64,000 nt of DNA from Ursus arctos (GCF_023065955.2 NW_026622897.1:868001-932000); one strand, 5' to 3'. Positions 1 to 12,631 are shown, counted from the stretch's first letter. Notes: a model not told the origin generated them from the sequence alone. Numbers and translations: made by a program.

Positions 1-1305
1 TCCAACGGAAAAAAGATGGTCTCTTCAACAAATGGTGTTGGGAAAATTGGACAGCCACGTGTAGAAGAATGAAACTGGACCACCTTCTTTGACCATACAT
101 AAAAATAAATTCAAAATGGATGAAAGACCTAAATATGAGACAGGAAACCATCAAGATCCTAGTGGAGAACACAGGCAGCAACCTCTTTGACATAAGCCAT
201 AGCAACTTCTTGCTAGAAATGTCTCCAGAAGCAAGGGAAATAAAAGCAAAAATAAACTACTGGGACTTCTTCAAAATTAAAAGCTTCTGCACAGAGAGGG
301 AAACAATCAATAAAACTAAAAGGTAACCTATGGAATGGGAGAAGATATTTGCAAATACTGATAAAGGGTTAGTATCCAAAATATATAAAGAACTTATTAA
401 ACTCCATACCCCAAAAATGAGTAATCCAATGAAAAAATGGGCAGAAGACACGAATAGACATTTTTCCAGAAAAGACATCCAGATGCCAACAGACACATGA
501 GAAGATGCTCCACAGCACTCCCGTCAGGGAATACAGATCAGAACCACATGAGACACCCCCTCACAGCTGTCAGTACGGCTAAAATTAGCAACACGGGAAA
601 CAACAGGTGTTGGCAAGGAGGCAGAGGAAGGGGAACCGTCTGACACTGTTGGTGGGAATGCAAACTGGTACAGCCACTCTGGAAAACAGTATGGAGGTTC
701 CTCAAGCAGTTAAAATTAGAGCTATTCTAAAATCCAGAAATTGCACCACTAGGTATTTACCCAAAGGACACAAAAATATGAATTTGAAGGGGTACATGCA
801 CCCTGATGTTTATAGCAGCATTGTCAACAATAGCCAAATTATGGAAAGAGCCCAGATGTCCATTGACAGATGAATGGGTAAAGAAGACTTGGTTCATATA
901 TACAATGGATTACTACTCAGCCATCAAAAAGAATGAAATCTTGCCATTTGCAGCGATGTGGATGGAGCTAGGGGGTATAATGCTAAGTGAAATAAGTGAG
1001 AGAAAGAGAAATACCATGATTTTGCACATATGTGGAATTTAAGAAACAAAACAAACAAGAAAGAAAGAGACAAACCAAAAAACAGACTCTGAACTCCAGA
1101 GAACACACCAATGGTGACCAGAGAGGAGGTGGGCGGGAGGATGGGGAAACAGGTGATAGGGACGAAGGTGTGCACCTGTCATGATGAGCACGGGCTGATG
1201 TATGGAAGTGTTGATTCGCTCTATCATACACCTGAAGCTAACAGCACTGTATGTTAACTAACTGGAATTAAAATAGAAACATAAATAACTGACATAAAAT
1301 AAAAC
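1..1305 (+). repeat. LINE-1 3' end (ORF2 C-terminal remnant plus 3' UTR)
   Basis: The plus strand carries broken reading frames that match the C-terminal part of LINE-1 ORF2. Examples are the stretch at 120-323 with the KSFCTERET motif and the frame at 806-1039 with YTMDYYSAIKKNE and the ending HICGI. The frames are interrupted by stops and shifts, so this is a dead copy. It is followed by a 3' UTR-like purine-rich stretch and an A-rich tail with AATAAA-like hexamers near 1280-1305. The element begins before the window. It sits in MMP20 intron 8 in antisense orientation to the gene. The subfamily was not determined. Confidence 0.9.
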
Positions 1306-2125
1306 GAAAGCCCTTGGACCAAAGTTGGGCACTCTCCTGCTTCCAACCAGATCCTATCATGGACCTAAAGTATGTAGCATAGCCAAATGCTTAGAATCTG
1401 TTTGTTTTACTTCTCTCTTCTGAGGTTCAGATGAGCAAACACAGTGGACGTGAGAGCTGGGAGTAGGGGGGAGGCGTGCAGAGGCAGAGCTTTCTCACCC
1501 TTCACATGAGTCAGTTAAGGACAGAAACCCAGCAGGTGGGATGTGGTGTGACCCTGGGCACGGCGATGACAGATGGCACCTAACTCAGGTCTGCAAGATG
1601 GGCAGGATGACTGTGTATGTATCCACTTTGGGTAAGAAGAGTCTTCATGTTCTGGGTCTGATGAAAGGACTTAGCAGTAAGGGCTTTTTTTCTTTCAGCA
1701 GAACTTTCCTTCAAAGAGCCCCACAGTCATGACCACATCCATTTTGCACAAAATCAGAGTATTCTGGGATTCATTGGTATCCACATAACAGGGAGTCAGT
1801 TCTGCCCCGAGGCATTCCCTGTGGCTAGCAATGTATTTGGGGAAGCTGTGTCTACTCTTAGGCCACTGGAGCTCCAGTTAATAAACGCATGAAGGATTAC
1901 GATGTTTCGTGTGCTAGAGAGCAAATGATGGGATTCATGAATGAATGCTTCACTTATTTGGGTGGCTTCCTAACTTAGAGACCATGTCGACCATGAGTAA
2001 ATGGCACCCCAATGGCCAAGAGGAGTCAATGGGCCTCTTGCAAACTTGCTTTGCACTCTTTTCTGCAAAAGGATTTTTTCTTCCCATTGAATACATCTGG
2101 ACAATCAAAAGGAGAAAAGCCATAC
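1..2125 (-). other. MMP20: MMP20 intron 8 (partial)
   Basis: This is the sequence downstream of the exon 8 donor (GT at 2124-2125 on the minus strand) up to the window edge. The first 1.3 kb is the LINE-1 remnant. From 1306 to 2125 I see unremarkable unique-looking intron with no exon. I looked for the next MMP20 exon, which should encode an acidic hemopexin blade 3/4 segment, and did not find it. It must lie to the left of the window. Confidence 0.8.
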
Positions 2126-2282
2126 CTGTAGTATTCATCTCCCACAAAGAAAAGGGTCTTCTGCACATCCTTGAGATAGACGGCAGCATCTATTCGCTGG
2201 ACATACCTTGGGAAGCCAAAGTCATAAATAGTTCGAGGAGGACCTTGCATTTGGAATCCTCTTGTTATCCAGTAGTGGGGGC
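2126..2282 (-). CDS. MMP20: MMP20 exon 8 (hemopexin domain)
   Basis: 157 bp encoding residues 364-416, counting from the start Met. The exon opens with GC, completing the Gly codon begun in exon 7. It continues as [20 protein letters not shown], then a blade with DAAVYL and [11 protein letters not shown], and ends with AG of a split codon before a GT donor (TACAG|GTATGG). The acceptor is a pyrimidine-rich tract ending TTTTCAG. Identity to human enamelysin is very high, with no indel. In the family this region folds into the second and third blades of the four-bladed hemopexin propeller, which influences substrate recognition. The reading continues through the donor into a short in-frame extension, but that part is intronic. 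Confidence 0.96.
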
Positions 2283-3348
<1,066 letters not shown>

Positions 3349-4489
3349 TTAGATCCTGTGTGGGACGGGGAACGGCGTGTTCTGCAAGCCACACTTCAGG
3401 GGCCGTTTCTCAACGCCTCCTGCCCTTGCCTCGTTTTTAAGGAGAGCGTAAGTGTTTGACCTTAGTATACAGTTCTTTTCCCTTTTGCTCTTTGCGCCTC
3501 CCTGCAATCCCCTTTCCTTCACTTACATAAGGACGTTCAAAACACGGAAGGATCCAGCCAGGAGTTAAGCTGTGTTTCACACATTTAAGCTGTGCCCCTT
3601 CCAGTCCCAGGATCCCTTGATATAAATGTCCTCTTCCCATTCTGATCTTTCAAAAACTGAATTCTCACAAAGATAACATACCATCCTGGGACGTTATGAG
3701 TATGACAATTGCACCAAACTTTTGTGGTTGGGAATTATTCCCAACGAAGCTGGCAAGAACATTAACAGTTATCAGTTATATCGAAAGTTATCTATTGAAT
3801 ACTTATCTATTGAAAGTGCTTCTATCCTTGAAATGGATGGCTAGTTAACAGAAAATCTGGTACACACAGATTAACTCAAGTTTTAGCAATTCATCCCTCC
3901 ACTCATCCAAAATTATTTCCAAAAAACGGTGGCAGTATCATAAGGGTATTGGGGTGAAATAGTCAATGTAAATGGGGTCCATTTTGAATTTTGGAAGTGA
4001 AAATCATTTTTATAAAATACAAGTTTACTTGACTCTGTAGAAAGTAGACTCTATACATTAAAATAATTTGTGGATAGGGAAACTATAATGAATTTCGACA
4101 TTTAATTTTCTGGGTAGTTACTGTAGGAACTCATCAATCTTACGTTGAGTTTTCCTGTTCAGTTAATCTAGCAAATATTTACGGAGTGCCTGTCAGCAGG
4201 GACTGTGGTAGATGAGACACTGAACGAGACCCAGTCCTGCCTCAGGGAGCTTAGAGCCCAGGAGTGCAGACAGGTGCGTGATTAGGCAGTTAGGATTACA
4301 ATCAGACAGGACCAGTGCTACACAGTCAAGTTTAGGATGTGAACACAGAGCATACCCCGCAGGAGGGAAATTCCACCACATTCAGGGTTTTGGGGAAGGT
4401 GTCCCAGGTGGGGCCTTGTAAGCGGACGATGAATTTGAAAGAGCTTTATTGAGAGAGACATGTCTTCGTGCCCTACGCGGCATCATGAC

Positions 4490-4665
4490 CGCCATGCTTT
4501 AGGAGACGTAGGCTTGAGCTCTAACTCTGACCGGCACCTCCAAGCTCAGTCTTACTGATCTCTTAGATGCAAATAATAATATCTACCCTGTCTCAGGAGG
4601 TCATTCCGAGGATCCAAGGACAGAATGCACAGGAAAGTGATTAGAAACCATGAAGTGCCATAGAG
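4490..4665 (+). repeat. MIR SINE relic
   Basis: The order of segments is that of a MIR element: a 'GAGCTCTAACTCTGAC'-like core, a 'cttactgatctcttagatgc' stretch, 'aataataatatctaccctgt', and a 3' part with the aggattccaagga-type segment. It is diverged and has no target duplication that I can see. It lies in MMP20 intron 6. Confidence 0.65.
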
Positions 4666-6329
4666 CTAGATACTGTCCACTCTAAACATTATAATTTGCC
4701 CAGGCCTCACCCACCCGCTGACTGGGCACCCACCATGCACGATACACGGGGTGGCAGGCGTCCGTGGCAGGTGTGCTGGCCCGTCCCACACCCTACGCTT
4801 CACAGCCTGCTCTAGAATGTCTGTGTTAACGGATGAAACACCGAGGCTCAGGAAGGCTGGTGGGCCCAAAGGTCATGTGGCGGTTAGGGGCAGACAGAGC
4901 CGGCTTCGAAGGCAGCTGTCTCAATAATCATTTCCACCTGATCCCATCCCCTTGTTCATCCCGCCTTGTTATCTCCGCTTTCCTTGTTCATAGCTCGACC
5001 CCGTTCGTCAGATCTAGGCTTTTCTGAAGGCGTGAGGGACCGCTTGCCCCTTCTCCTTCCTCTCTGCCACCACAACATGAGCACCGGTCTGGGGAACCCC
5101 GCAGATCTGGGTAACGAAAACAGATAAGCGCATCGTGTCCACAGCCTGCCATCTGATTTTTGATAACAATGCATTAATTGGGAACCTGATGAGAAATCCA
5201 TAAGCAAGTGTCTTTCACTTAATTCAATACATGGTTGTGAAATGCTGACTCTTCCTGTCACTGCGCTGGATGCTGACCCAGGCACCGAGCTGCATTTCAG
5301 GGGCTGTGATGGTGGGGTGAGGAAGGCGGCAGGCGAGGCCCTATCTGAATCACGTCTCTGATGAGGTACGGCGACTTCCAGCCGCTTTCACCTCGGGCAC
5401 CCGAACGCGGGGAAATACTTGCTTTCATTTTTCATTTAAAAATCAAAAGGTGGCTCTAGGCAAATGCAAGCCCTTTCTTTCACTGGCAGTTAGGGCGTGG
5501 ATGTCCCGCACCACCCAGTAGGAGAGCTGGGAAGACGTCGTGATTAAGAGCTCCTGCACACCGGAAGTGTACTTTTGGAACTTTGCACACATCGTAGAAT
5601 CTAAAATTCCTTTCCAAATCAACCCTGAGTTAAGACATGGCAGGAACTGTGAGGACTAAGGGGAAGTGGAGTGGTCATTCTGAGCCAAGAGTGATTTTGT
5701 GCCCCCAGAGACATTTGGCCATGTTTGCTGACAGTCGTGCTTGTCATCACCGGGAGTGGTCAGTGCTGTTGGCCTCCAGCGGGAGAAGCCAGCCAGGGAG
5801 GCCACTCAACGTGTCCCAGTGCCTGGGACAACCCAACCCAACAAAGACTGGTCTGCCTCAGAATATCAGTACTGCCAAAGTCAAGGAACCCTGGTTTAAA
5901 CAGTGTTATGATGTATTAAAATGTATAAACTGTGCCCACAAGGTAGAAGAAAAAACTGTCCATCACTTACGGAACGTAGCACAGATTCCAGAAGAAATTG
6001 TAATCATGAAAATTTTCAATACTAGTGGTGGGTAATGAACATACCCAGAGCATTTACAAGCTTGGCGCTATAGATTACAAACATAAATGGGTTAAAATTG
6101 ACCCAAAACCCCAAGTATAGCTCGTAACCTCCTAATACATCTGTAAATGGATGTAAAAAATAAGTAAAAAGAAAACCAATCTGTGAACGTATTGGAAGAG
6201 AGCAGCTGCGGGGTGTGTGGGAATGGGTCAATGGGTCATGGAGATCCGTGAGCACTTTATCGGAGGTCTGTCAGCTGATCTTTGATAAGGAGGGCGAGAC
6301 AATGGTGCCTCTTGATGGTAGGGATCTGC

Positions 6330-6430
6330 TGATTAGATGTTTAGCTGTGCTGTTTATCTCCACGCTCCCAGGAGCCATCGCTGCTCCTGGCACACAGTCA
6401 GGGCTCAATAAATACTCGTTGGCTCAATGA
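6330..6430 (+). repeat. L2 LINE 3' fragment
   Basis: The short segment with 'ctggcacacagtcagggctc' followed by 'aataaatactcgttg' and a trailing 'aatgaatg' is the characteristic 3' end of L2 (a MIR tail would look similar). It is located in MMP20 intron 6. Confidence 0.55.
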
Positions 6431-6859
6431 ATGGGTGCCAGGGAGTGAGAGGAACTCATAAGATTACTGATTTTCATATTCTCTGAAATTTTCTATCTCT
6501 TTTCTCAAAGAACAGCAGCTTATTCAAGTTTGAGATTAGTTCCCTGGTAGCCTTCACCTGGGGCAGCCTCATCATTATCTGTCTTCCTGTCCTCTGGCTT
6601 ACGGGGCGCCCGGCACACCAGGGGATGTGACCCACATTTGCCCAACTTCTGTTCTTCCTGTGTTGTCCCCAACCATCTTCACCCCCCACCTGTGTAAGGA
6701 GCCCGTCACCCCCTCGTTGCTGGACCGTCGGGGGATTCGGCAGGAGCCGAGGGGGGACCTTCACGGTTCATGGTCTTCAACCCTTTACTCTCCTGGACTC
6801 TGTTCTCGCTCATTCCGCTCCTTAGTTTCAGGGGGAGGAGGGATCTCTCTTCTTGCTGC

Positions 6860-7045
6860 TTATCTCTCGCTAGGAGCTCGAAGCCTGGTGTTATCATTGG
6901 ATGTGTGGCCTTGTGTGAGTCACTCAATTTTTGAGACTTGGTTTCCTTCTTTCAAATAAAAGTGGGAATACTAATAATGTGTGTGCTAATACTTCGAAGG
7001 AGGAATTCAGACAATGCATCTGAAAATGTTTATAAGCTCTCGACT
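6860..7045 (+). repeat. MIR SINE relic
   Basis: It shows the MIR signature in order: 'ggccttgtgtgagtcactca', 'gagacttggtttccttcttt', 'gtgggaatactaataatgtg', then the diverged 3' third. It lies in MMP20 intron 6. Confidence 0.75.
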
Positions 7046-8064
7046 ACTCTTACAATAATTCGTAGATACTCTGCAGAAAGACATGTTTTCATTCTACCGA
7101 TGATCGGTAAGACTTAGAGTTTACCAAAGCACTAAGTGTCTTTCCAAATGTGCCTCACTGACATAAAAGTTTTGTCAGTGGAAACCGTGAAGTACAAACA
7201 CTCGCAGTCTTGGCTGACACGCACTCATTCTGGGGGCTCACCAACCAGGGCTGCTTAGGTCAGAAGGCTTTGGAGGCCAAGAAATCAAACCTGTCACTCA
7301 TTTCATTGAGCCCCAGAGAAACACAGCTCGCAGAATTAAAAACCCAAACGTAGTGGTGCTTAAAAATAGTCAGAGCTGCACCTCGTGTTTCTCCCACTGG
7401 AGGATCCCGGGGACGCCCATGTGCAGAAGCCATAACCTGTGAAGGGCCCCAAACCTAGCCAGGAGGAAGGAGCTCAGAGGAGAGCAAACGAATCAAGGAT
7501 CGTAACACACCCTCTGCCTCCTTGTCTGAATTCTTAATATATAACCCAGACTCCGTCTAAGTAATACACTGCCGCTTGTTGACTTTTCGTGATGCAGTCT
7601 TACAACCAGCGGAGACACGTCCCCAGGAGACCGAAGGAGGACGATGTCCCCCTCAGTGTGCGCTTTGCTCAATCCTGTGGACCCTCCAAATGCCAGATCC
7701 CGGAGTCCTGTCCCGGAGTAGGAGTGACGGATGTACTGTTCCTCCTTCCCCCAGCGCCTTGCACTTCCGTCTCTCCACCGCTCCTAGTCCTGTCTCCCAA
7801 CATGTCCAGGTAGTTTCCAGTTTTGGAAACTCCTCCTCAGACCCTGCTGCCCGTTCCAGCTGTGATCCTAACGAACCTCTCTTTGTCACTAACACGGCTC
7901 TCAGGTGAATGGTCTGTATCACCATTTCCACTCACTCCCTGGACCTGGACCCCCCCTCGTGACTCCTCTGAAATGACACACGTAAATCGTCCTGGCCACT
8001 CTGTCCCTGTTCTTCAGTCCTCAGTCTGATGGTCCCAGCATCCCTTTCCAGATTGATCACTTTG

Positions 8065-8266
8065 AGGATTTATTTATTTATTCGAGAGGGAGACAGAAAG
8101 AGAGAGTGTGCATGAGCAGGGGGAGGGGCAGAAGGAGAGGAGAACCTCAAACAGCCTCCACACGCGGCCTGGAGCCCGACGCGGGGCTCAATCCCACGAC
8201 CCTGAGATCACAACCTGAGCCGAAGTCAAGAGTCGGATGCTCAGCCGACGGAGCCACCCCGGCGCC
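8065..8266 (-). mobile_element. CAN-SINE (tRNA-Lys-derived, carnivore)
   Basis: On the plus strand it reads from an A/T-rich tail ('ggatttatttatttattcga') through the GA-rich middle to the complement of the tRNA-like head ('gagccaccccggcgccc'). The element therefore lies on the minus strand, the same orientation as MMP20. It is moderately diverged. Flanks contain weakly similar 'tgatc..tttg' words, but I would not call a secure target duplication. Confidence 0.9.
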
Positions 8267-10069
8267 CTGCACTGCTGATCCGTTTGGGAAAGCTCCATGA
8301 AGGGATCCTGTCTCCAATGCCAAGTGGGTTAAAGCTACAGCTGGGGAAGTAACGCTGGATCAAATGAGTATCTGTAACACGCGCAAGACTCAGCACGTTG
8401 TGAGCGATTGTGAAACATCAGTTAGTATTATTAGAGTCTGTTTTCAGATCTTTACCTGCCTCCTCCGCGTGGGAGCTTCTAAAATCCATGAGCCTCCAGC
8501 TGTGGGCGCCCCTGAGCCCCGGCCCACTGCTACAGAACCCGCTAGAATCGTCACCGCCTTGAACGCGGCACATCTAACACAGAGTTTCTGTGTCCAGCAA
8601 GTCTCCTTGACTTCCCGTCTGCTGTCTTTGACTCTTCCTTTGCACCATCTCCTGCACTAAAGATGGCGACTCCTCAGGACCCTCTTCATCCTTGTCTTCC
8701 TTTCCGACTGCGTAGCCTTAAAAATGCTTTCCTTTGCTGATCGAAGATACACAACATCTTCCAAAACGTGACCGTTAGCTACTGACAGATATTTTGAGAA
8801 GAGAACAGAATGTGGACCAGCCTATCCAACGTGTTCGAGGCACGTAGATGGTCTAAGAACGTTCTTCTCCCTGTGGCTGTTTATCTGACTGGCAGGAGAG
8901 GGCCTGGAGCACAGGACCCGCTGCCCCGCGTTTTCCTCACAAACTCAAACACATACCAGTCAGAGGCTTGAGTTCCTTTGAGTTGAACTGCAGTGCTTGT
9001 CTGAGGTGGCCCAGTTCTGCATGAGTGACAGGATGGCTCTGGATTAGGACCCGGAGACCCGGCGGGCAGGCAGGAGCGTCTGCTGGGCTGAGACACAGAC
9101 AGGGCGCACCTTTCTTCTCTCCAACATGAAGGATTTGAACACAGTCGGCTTTACACTTACTCCATGTGCAAAATGCTGTTATACTTCTGAGGTCTACCGC
9201 TGATTGTGATATTCTTGATTTTATGGGCAAAATTCAACTGGGTAAAACCCACGATCATCTGAGAGGGGCAACTACAGTTTGGAGTGGCTGTCGTTCTACC
9301 CACTTGCTTCGCCTCTTCCCTAACAGCCTGAGGAATGTGGGACAGCCATACTCTCCCACCGTCTACTGGAAAGAACCGATGTACGTGCGTTAAACGTACA
9401 GATACAGGTCCGTGTAAGGGGTAGGTATCTGCAACTTTCACCGTAGTGTAGTCGATGCCCATTTGTCTTCAAACACAACGCTGGGTTGTGCCCGTGTACC
9501 TTTACGCGTGGCGGACAGCAGGATGCGGTCCCGGTGACCGGGAAGGGCGCTGTACCCTGTCCTGCTTTGGAAACACCCCGTGTGGAGATGACGCCCACAC
9601 GTGGGAATGTCTCCTCAACAGGTTATTGTTGGTGACGGGGAACTCCAGGCCGGACCCGAGGTCTCCCTGCTGTCTGCGGTTTGCATCGTCGCTGAGGGTT
9701 GAAAGAACTCTTTGTTCTTTGCCCAGGCTTCACCAGCACTCTGGGACTTTTTGGTGTTGGCTAGTAGGGATCAGAGCTACGGAGCATGGGATTCTTGCTG
9801 CGATGGCAGCTTGGGAGGCAGGAGAGTGGGGGGCCAGGGCTCCGGAGGGTCTTCGTGTGGCCGTGGGTCCCAGCTCCAGCCCTCCCTAGCTCCGTGTTCC
9901 GGTGGAAAGGGAGCAGTAATTCCTGCCTCACGGGGCCCTTGTGAGGGTGTGATAACCCAGTGCTTATCACAGTGAGTCTGGCTCCCAGGGAAGTCGCTGT
10001 GACATCAGAGCACCTCAGTCCAAAGAGGAGGAGGGGCTCGTGGGCCCGTGTGGAGCGGGCGGCGGAGCC

Positions 10070-10693
10070 GGGCTATCTAATGTAAAGGCATGAGATCTCC
10101 AACAAATCCGCATACTTGGCCTTAATCATGACCTCATTCCGCTAATTGTACTTTGTCTAGCTGCAACTGGTAAACTGGCCCAATTTGGCTTTCACCCATG
10201 ACCTCCCTACACCACCGAAGACCGGATGCCAGTCTCAGCTTTACTTCATTCGAGTAAATAGTTGTAGCGGGTGTCTTTTTATTAATTCCCTTCTACCCAA
10301 TGACAGGAAATAATATAACCAGTCAAACATTAACACTCTGTCTAGCTGGTCTACCAGGCTGTTTGCAGCATCTGTGCTCTCACCCAAAATGACATGGAAA
10401 GATTGTTGCCTTCTTTACTTCAAGCCGGTTAGGCCTAACAATGGTGACTCCTGATATCACCCACATACCCAGGATTCCTTCACTTCTGCACACAGGCATG
10501 AATTAAATCCATATTATTTATATCTGTGGGTCTGCTATCGATCACTTAACTGATGGAGAAGACACCCAAAACACATGTGGCTTGAAGCTTGACCCTTTCC
10601 CACAACCTCATTATTGGAAGAGTAGCATCACAGGTAGGCCTCTCCCTGCAGACTTTTACTCCACAGCCTTAATTATCAAAATGCTAATAGATC
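10070..10693 (+). pseudogene. Mitochondrial ND5 pseudogene, central part (NUMT block 1)
   Basis: The sequence matches the central part of mitochondrial NADH dehydrogenase subunit 5. It begins near the 'catgagatctccaacaaat' segment and runs through 'tctcacccaaaatgacatgg' and 'ccttcacttctgcacacagg' to 'gacttttactccacagcctt'. At 10197 the TGA in 'acccatgacctccctacacc' is Trp in the mitochondrial code but stop in the nuclear code. Several short indels break the frame. The exact left edge is uncertain by some tens of bases because the start is diverged. Confidence 0.92.
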
Positions 10694-11478
10694 TGTGATA
10701 TTGTGATTTATAGTAGGAAATACATATCTGGTCTTTCTCCTGGTTTCTGGCACCCAGCCACTAAAACCTTCCGAATTTCCAGTGATGAGAGGGATAAAGG
10801 TGTCCTTTGTTAGGTCGACAAGGTGACTTATGGAAAGCACCTCCAGACGGGGGCGGTTACTGGAGGGTACAACCAGATAATGGGAGGGTTGGAACTTTCA
10901 GTCCCAACACCCACCTCACCCCCTTCAGGCAGGAGAGAGGGGATGGAGGTTGGATCAGTCGCCAACGGCCAATGATCTAATCAGTCATGCCTCTGTGATG
11001 AAGCCTCCATAAAAACCCCAAAGGAGGGGGTTTTGGGAATTTTCTGGGTTGGTGAACACATGCAGATGTGCCGATGGGGGGGTTTGCACCCAGGGAGGGC
11101 ATGGAAGCCTTGCTCCCTTCCCCCATCCGCTGCTCCGGGCATCTCTGCCTCTGACGGTTCCTGAGTTACACCCTTTGAAGATAAACTTCATCTAGTCACT
11201 GAACGGGTTTCCTGAGTTCTGTAAGCTGCTCTAGTAAACCAGTCAAACCTAAGGAGGGGCTTATGGGAACCCATCAGTCAGAACTGGCATCTGAAGTGGA
11301 GGCCAGTCTTGTAGGACGGAGCCCTTAACCTGTGGGGTCGGCGGACGTTACCTCCGGGTGGATGGCATCAGAATTGAGTTGAACTGTAGGGCACTCAGCT
11401 GGAGTCTGAGAATTGCTTGGTGGTGGGAGGACCCCCCACATCAGAACTGGGGAGCAGAACTGTCCTGTCCCGTGAGCA
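10694..11478 (+). mobile_element. Solo LTR of an endogenous retrovirus-like element, inserted in the NUMT
   Basis: This 785-bp block interrupts the mitochondrial match. It starts with TG and a plausible end falls at CA. It contains LTR-type landmarks in order: 'gcctccataaaaacccc' (TATA-like), a GT-rich 'gggttggtgaacacatg' stretch, 'ttcctgagttaca' followed by a polyadenylation-like 'agataaactt', and 'gagaattgcttggtg' near the 3' end. The overall order matches an ancient ERV-type LTR family that I recognise by pattern but cannot name with confidence. No internal retroviral coding region is present. The right boundary is uncertain by about 20 bases. Confidence 0.75.
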
Positions 11479-11489
11479 CCGAGCCCTGT

Positions 11490-12056
11490 GAAACCTGAGG
11501 CTTCCCAGTGGCTGTCTATGACCCCACAATCACTTTCTCCCAGTGGTGGGACAACCCTGCTGGTTCACACTAATTCTAATCAGTGAGAATAATGGTCCCT
11601 AATCCACTCTAGTAAGTGCCTTTTAACTGGGAGAATTTTTGCTGGATTTTTATTTCCCACAACATGACCCCAACAACTGTTCCTCACGTAATGATGCCTA
11701 ACTTAAAATGAACACGGTCTCCACTTTCATTCCAGCTCTTGAACATAACCTTAGAACACAAAACATAAAATTCAGTTCTCCTTCACCCCTCTATGACTTT
11801 TCCAAACTCCTTGGGTTTTTTCCAATGATTACTCACCACCTCTCACCATTCATCAGTCTTTCAGCCAACAAAAAGCTAATATCGTTGTTAGTAGACCTAC
11901 TTCAACTAGAAAACCTGTCACCAAAAACCGTTTCCTGTCTTCTAATGAAAACTTCCACATTAATTTCAAACCCAAAAGGCTTAATCAAATTATAATTCTT
12001 CTCTTTCCTTATTACACTAATCTTAAATTTACTTCTATTTAAGTTTCCTGAGTGAT
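11490..12056 (+). pseudogene. Mitochondrial ND5 pseudogene, 3' part (NUMT block 2)
   Basis: The ND5 match resumes with 'gctgtctatgacc' and 'gggacaaccctgctggttc', then continues through 'actaattctaatcagtgag' to the C-terminus. A nuclear-code open frame at 11708-11995 translates to an ND5-like tail with KLLGFFP, then SLSANKKLISLLVDLLQLEN and STLISNPKGLIKL. It ends where the expected Tyr codon has become TAA. The remaining ND5 C-terminus is still visible to about 12056, ending with the mitochondrial-style 'FPE'/stop region. This is a pseudogene, not a gene. Confidence 0.94.
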
Positions 12057-12631
12057 GTCCATGACAATAAAAATACTAAGAAAGATCACCCAGTTCTCCC
12101 ACTGATCAACTCACACAGCTGGAAACACAGCTCTTCCTGCAGCACCGACCCTGAAGGTCCCAGCATCGCCAGCATCATGAGTTACTCAATCTCTTATGCC
12201 ATTCAATTTATCTTAAAATTTATTTTATTTAATTAAAAATTTTTTTTTAGAGATAGAGAGTGCACGTGTGTGAGAGAGTGAGAGTGAGCATGAGCGGGGG
12301 AAGGGGCAGAAGGAGAGGGAGAGAGAATCTCAAGCAGACCCCCCGCTGAGTGCAGAGCCTGAGTGGGCTCAATCCCATGACCCTGAGATCATGACCTGAG
12401 CCGAAACCAAGAGTCAGACGCTTAACCAACTGCGCCACCCAGGCGCCCCCTCCTAAGCCATTAAATTTAAATACCAGCACCACCTCACCATCCTTTACAA
12501 GTCACAGAACTACGAAAACTTCTATTAATCAGTCCAAAAGAAACATTCCTAAAACTACGGTATTGGACCCTCAAAGCTCAGGGTATTCTCCAGGAGCTGT
12601 AGCTATACAAAAGCCAAGACCCAATATTCCT
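12040..12631 (-). pseudogene. Mitochondrial ND6 pseudogene (partial, split by a SINE)
   Basis: Beyond the ND5 end the plus strand matches the complement of ND6, as expected from the opposed and slightly overlapping ND5/ND6 arrangement of vertebrate mitochondria. Recognisable pieces are 'atgagttactcaatctc' and, after the SINE, 'taagccattaaatttaaat', 'gctcagggtattctccagg' and 'gctgtagctatacaaaagcc'. The match fades after 'caatattcctcc' near 12631. The insertion at 12211-12449 splits it. No functional frame is expected, and none is open through it. Confidence 0.9.
12211..12449 (-). mobile_element. CAN-SINE inserted in the ND6 pseudogene
   Basis: On the plus strand the order is an A/T-rich tail, a GA-rich middle ('gcagaaggagagggagagag') and then the complement of the tRNA-Lys-like head ('gcgccacccaggcgccc'). 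The element is therefore on the minus strand. It is flanked by a 20-bp target duplication: 12191-12210 and 12450-12469 match at 17 of 20 positions. Both copies are mitochondrial ND6 sequence, so the SINE landed after the NUMT formed. Confidence 0.95.

Larger units (their letters stand above)
10070..12631 (+). other. Composite NUMT: nuclear copy of mitochondrial ND5-ND6 region
   Basis: Three separated blocks align in order with mammalian mitochondrial DNA from the middle of ND5 through its C-terminus into ND6 on the opposite strand: about 10070-10693, 11490-12210 and 12450-12631. The recognisable pieces include 'ctcacccaaaatgacatgg', 'ctattatttatatctgtggg'-type wording and the ND5 ending KGLIKLY. 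The blocks are separated by an LTR element and a CAN-SINE that inserted later. The copy is old, with many substitutions, nuclear-code stops and indels. I cannot measure its divergence without an alignment. It lies in MMP20 intron 6, ND5 sense opposite to MMP20. Confidence 0.93.

Noticed and set aside
1306..2125. Possible MMP20 exon 9
   Set aside because: I looked on the minus strand for the expected acidic hemopexin segment and a phase-compatible acceptor and found neither.
11708..11995. 95-codon open frame, ND5-like
   Set aside because: It is the C-terminal part of mitochondrial ND5 inside a NUMT. It ends at a mutated Tyr codon and lacks any promoter or start context, so it is not a nuclear gene.
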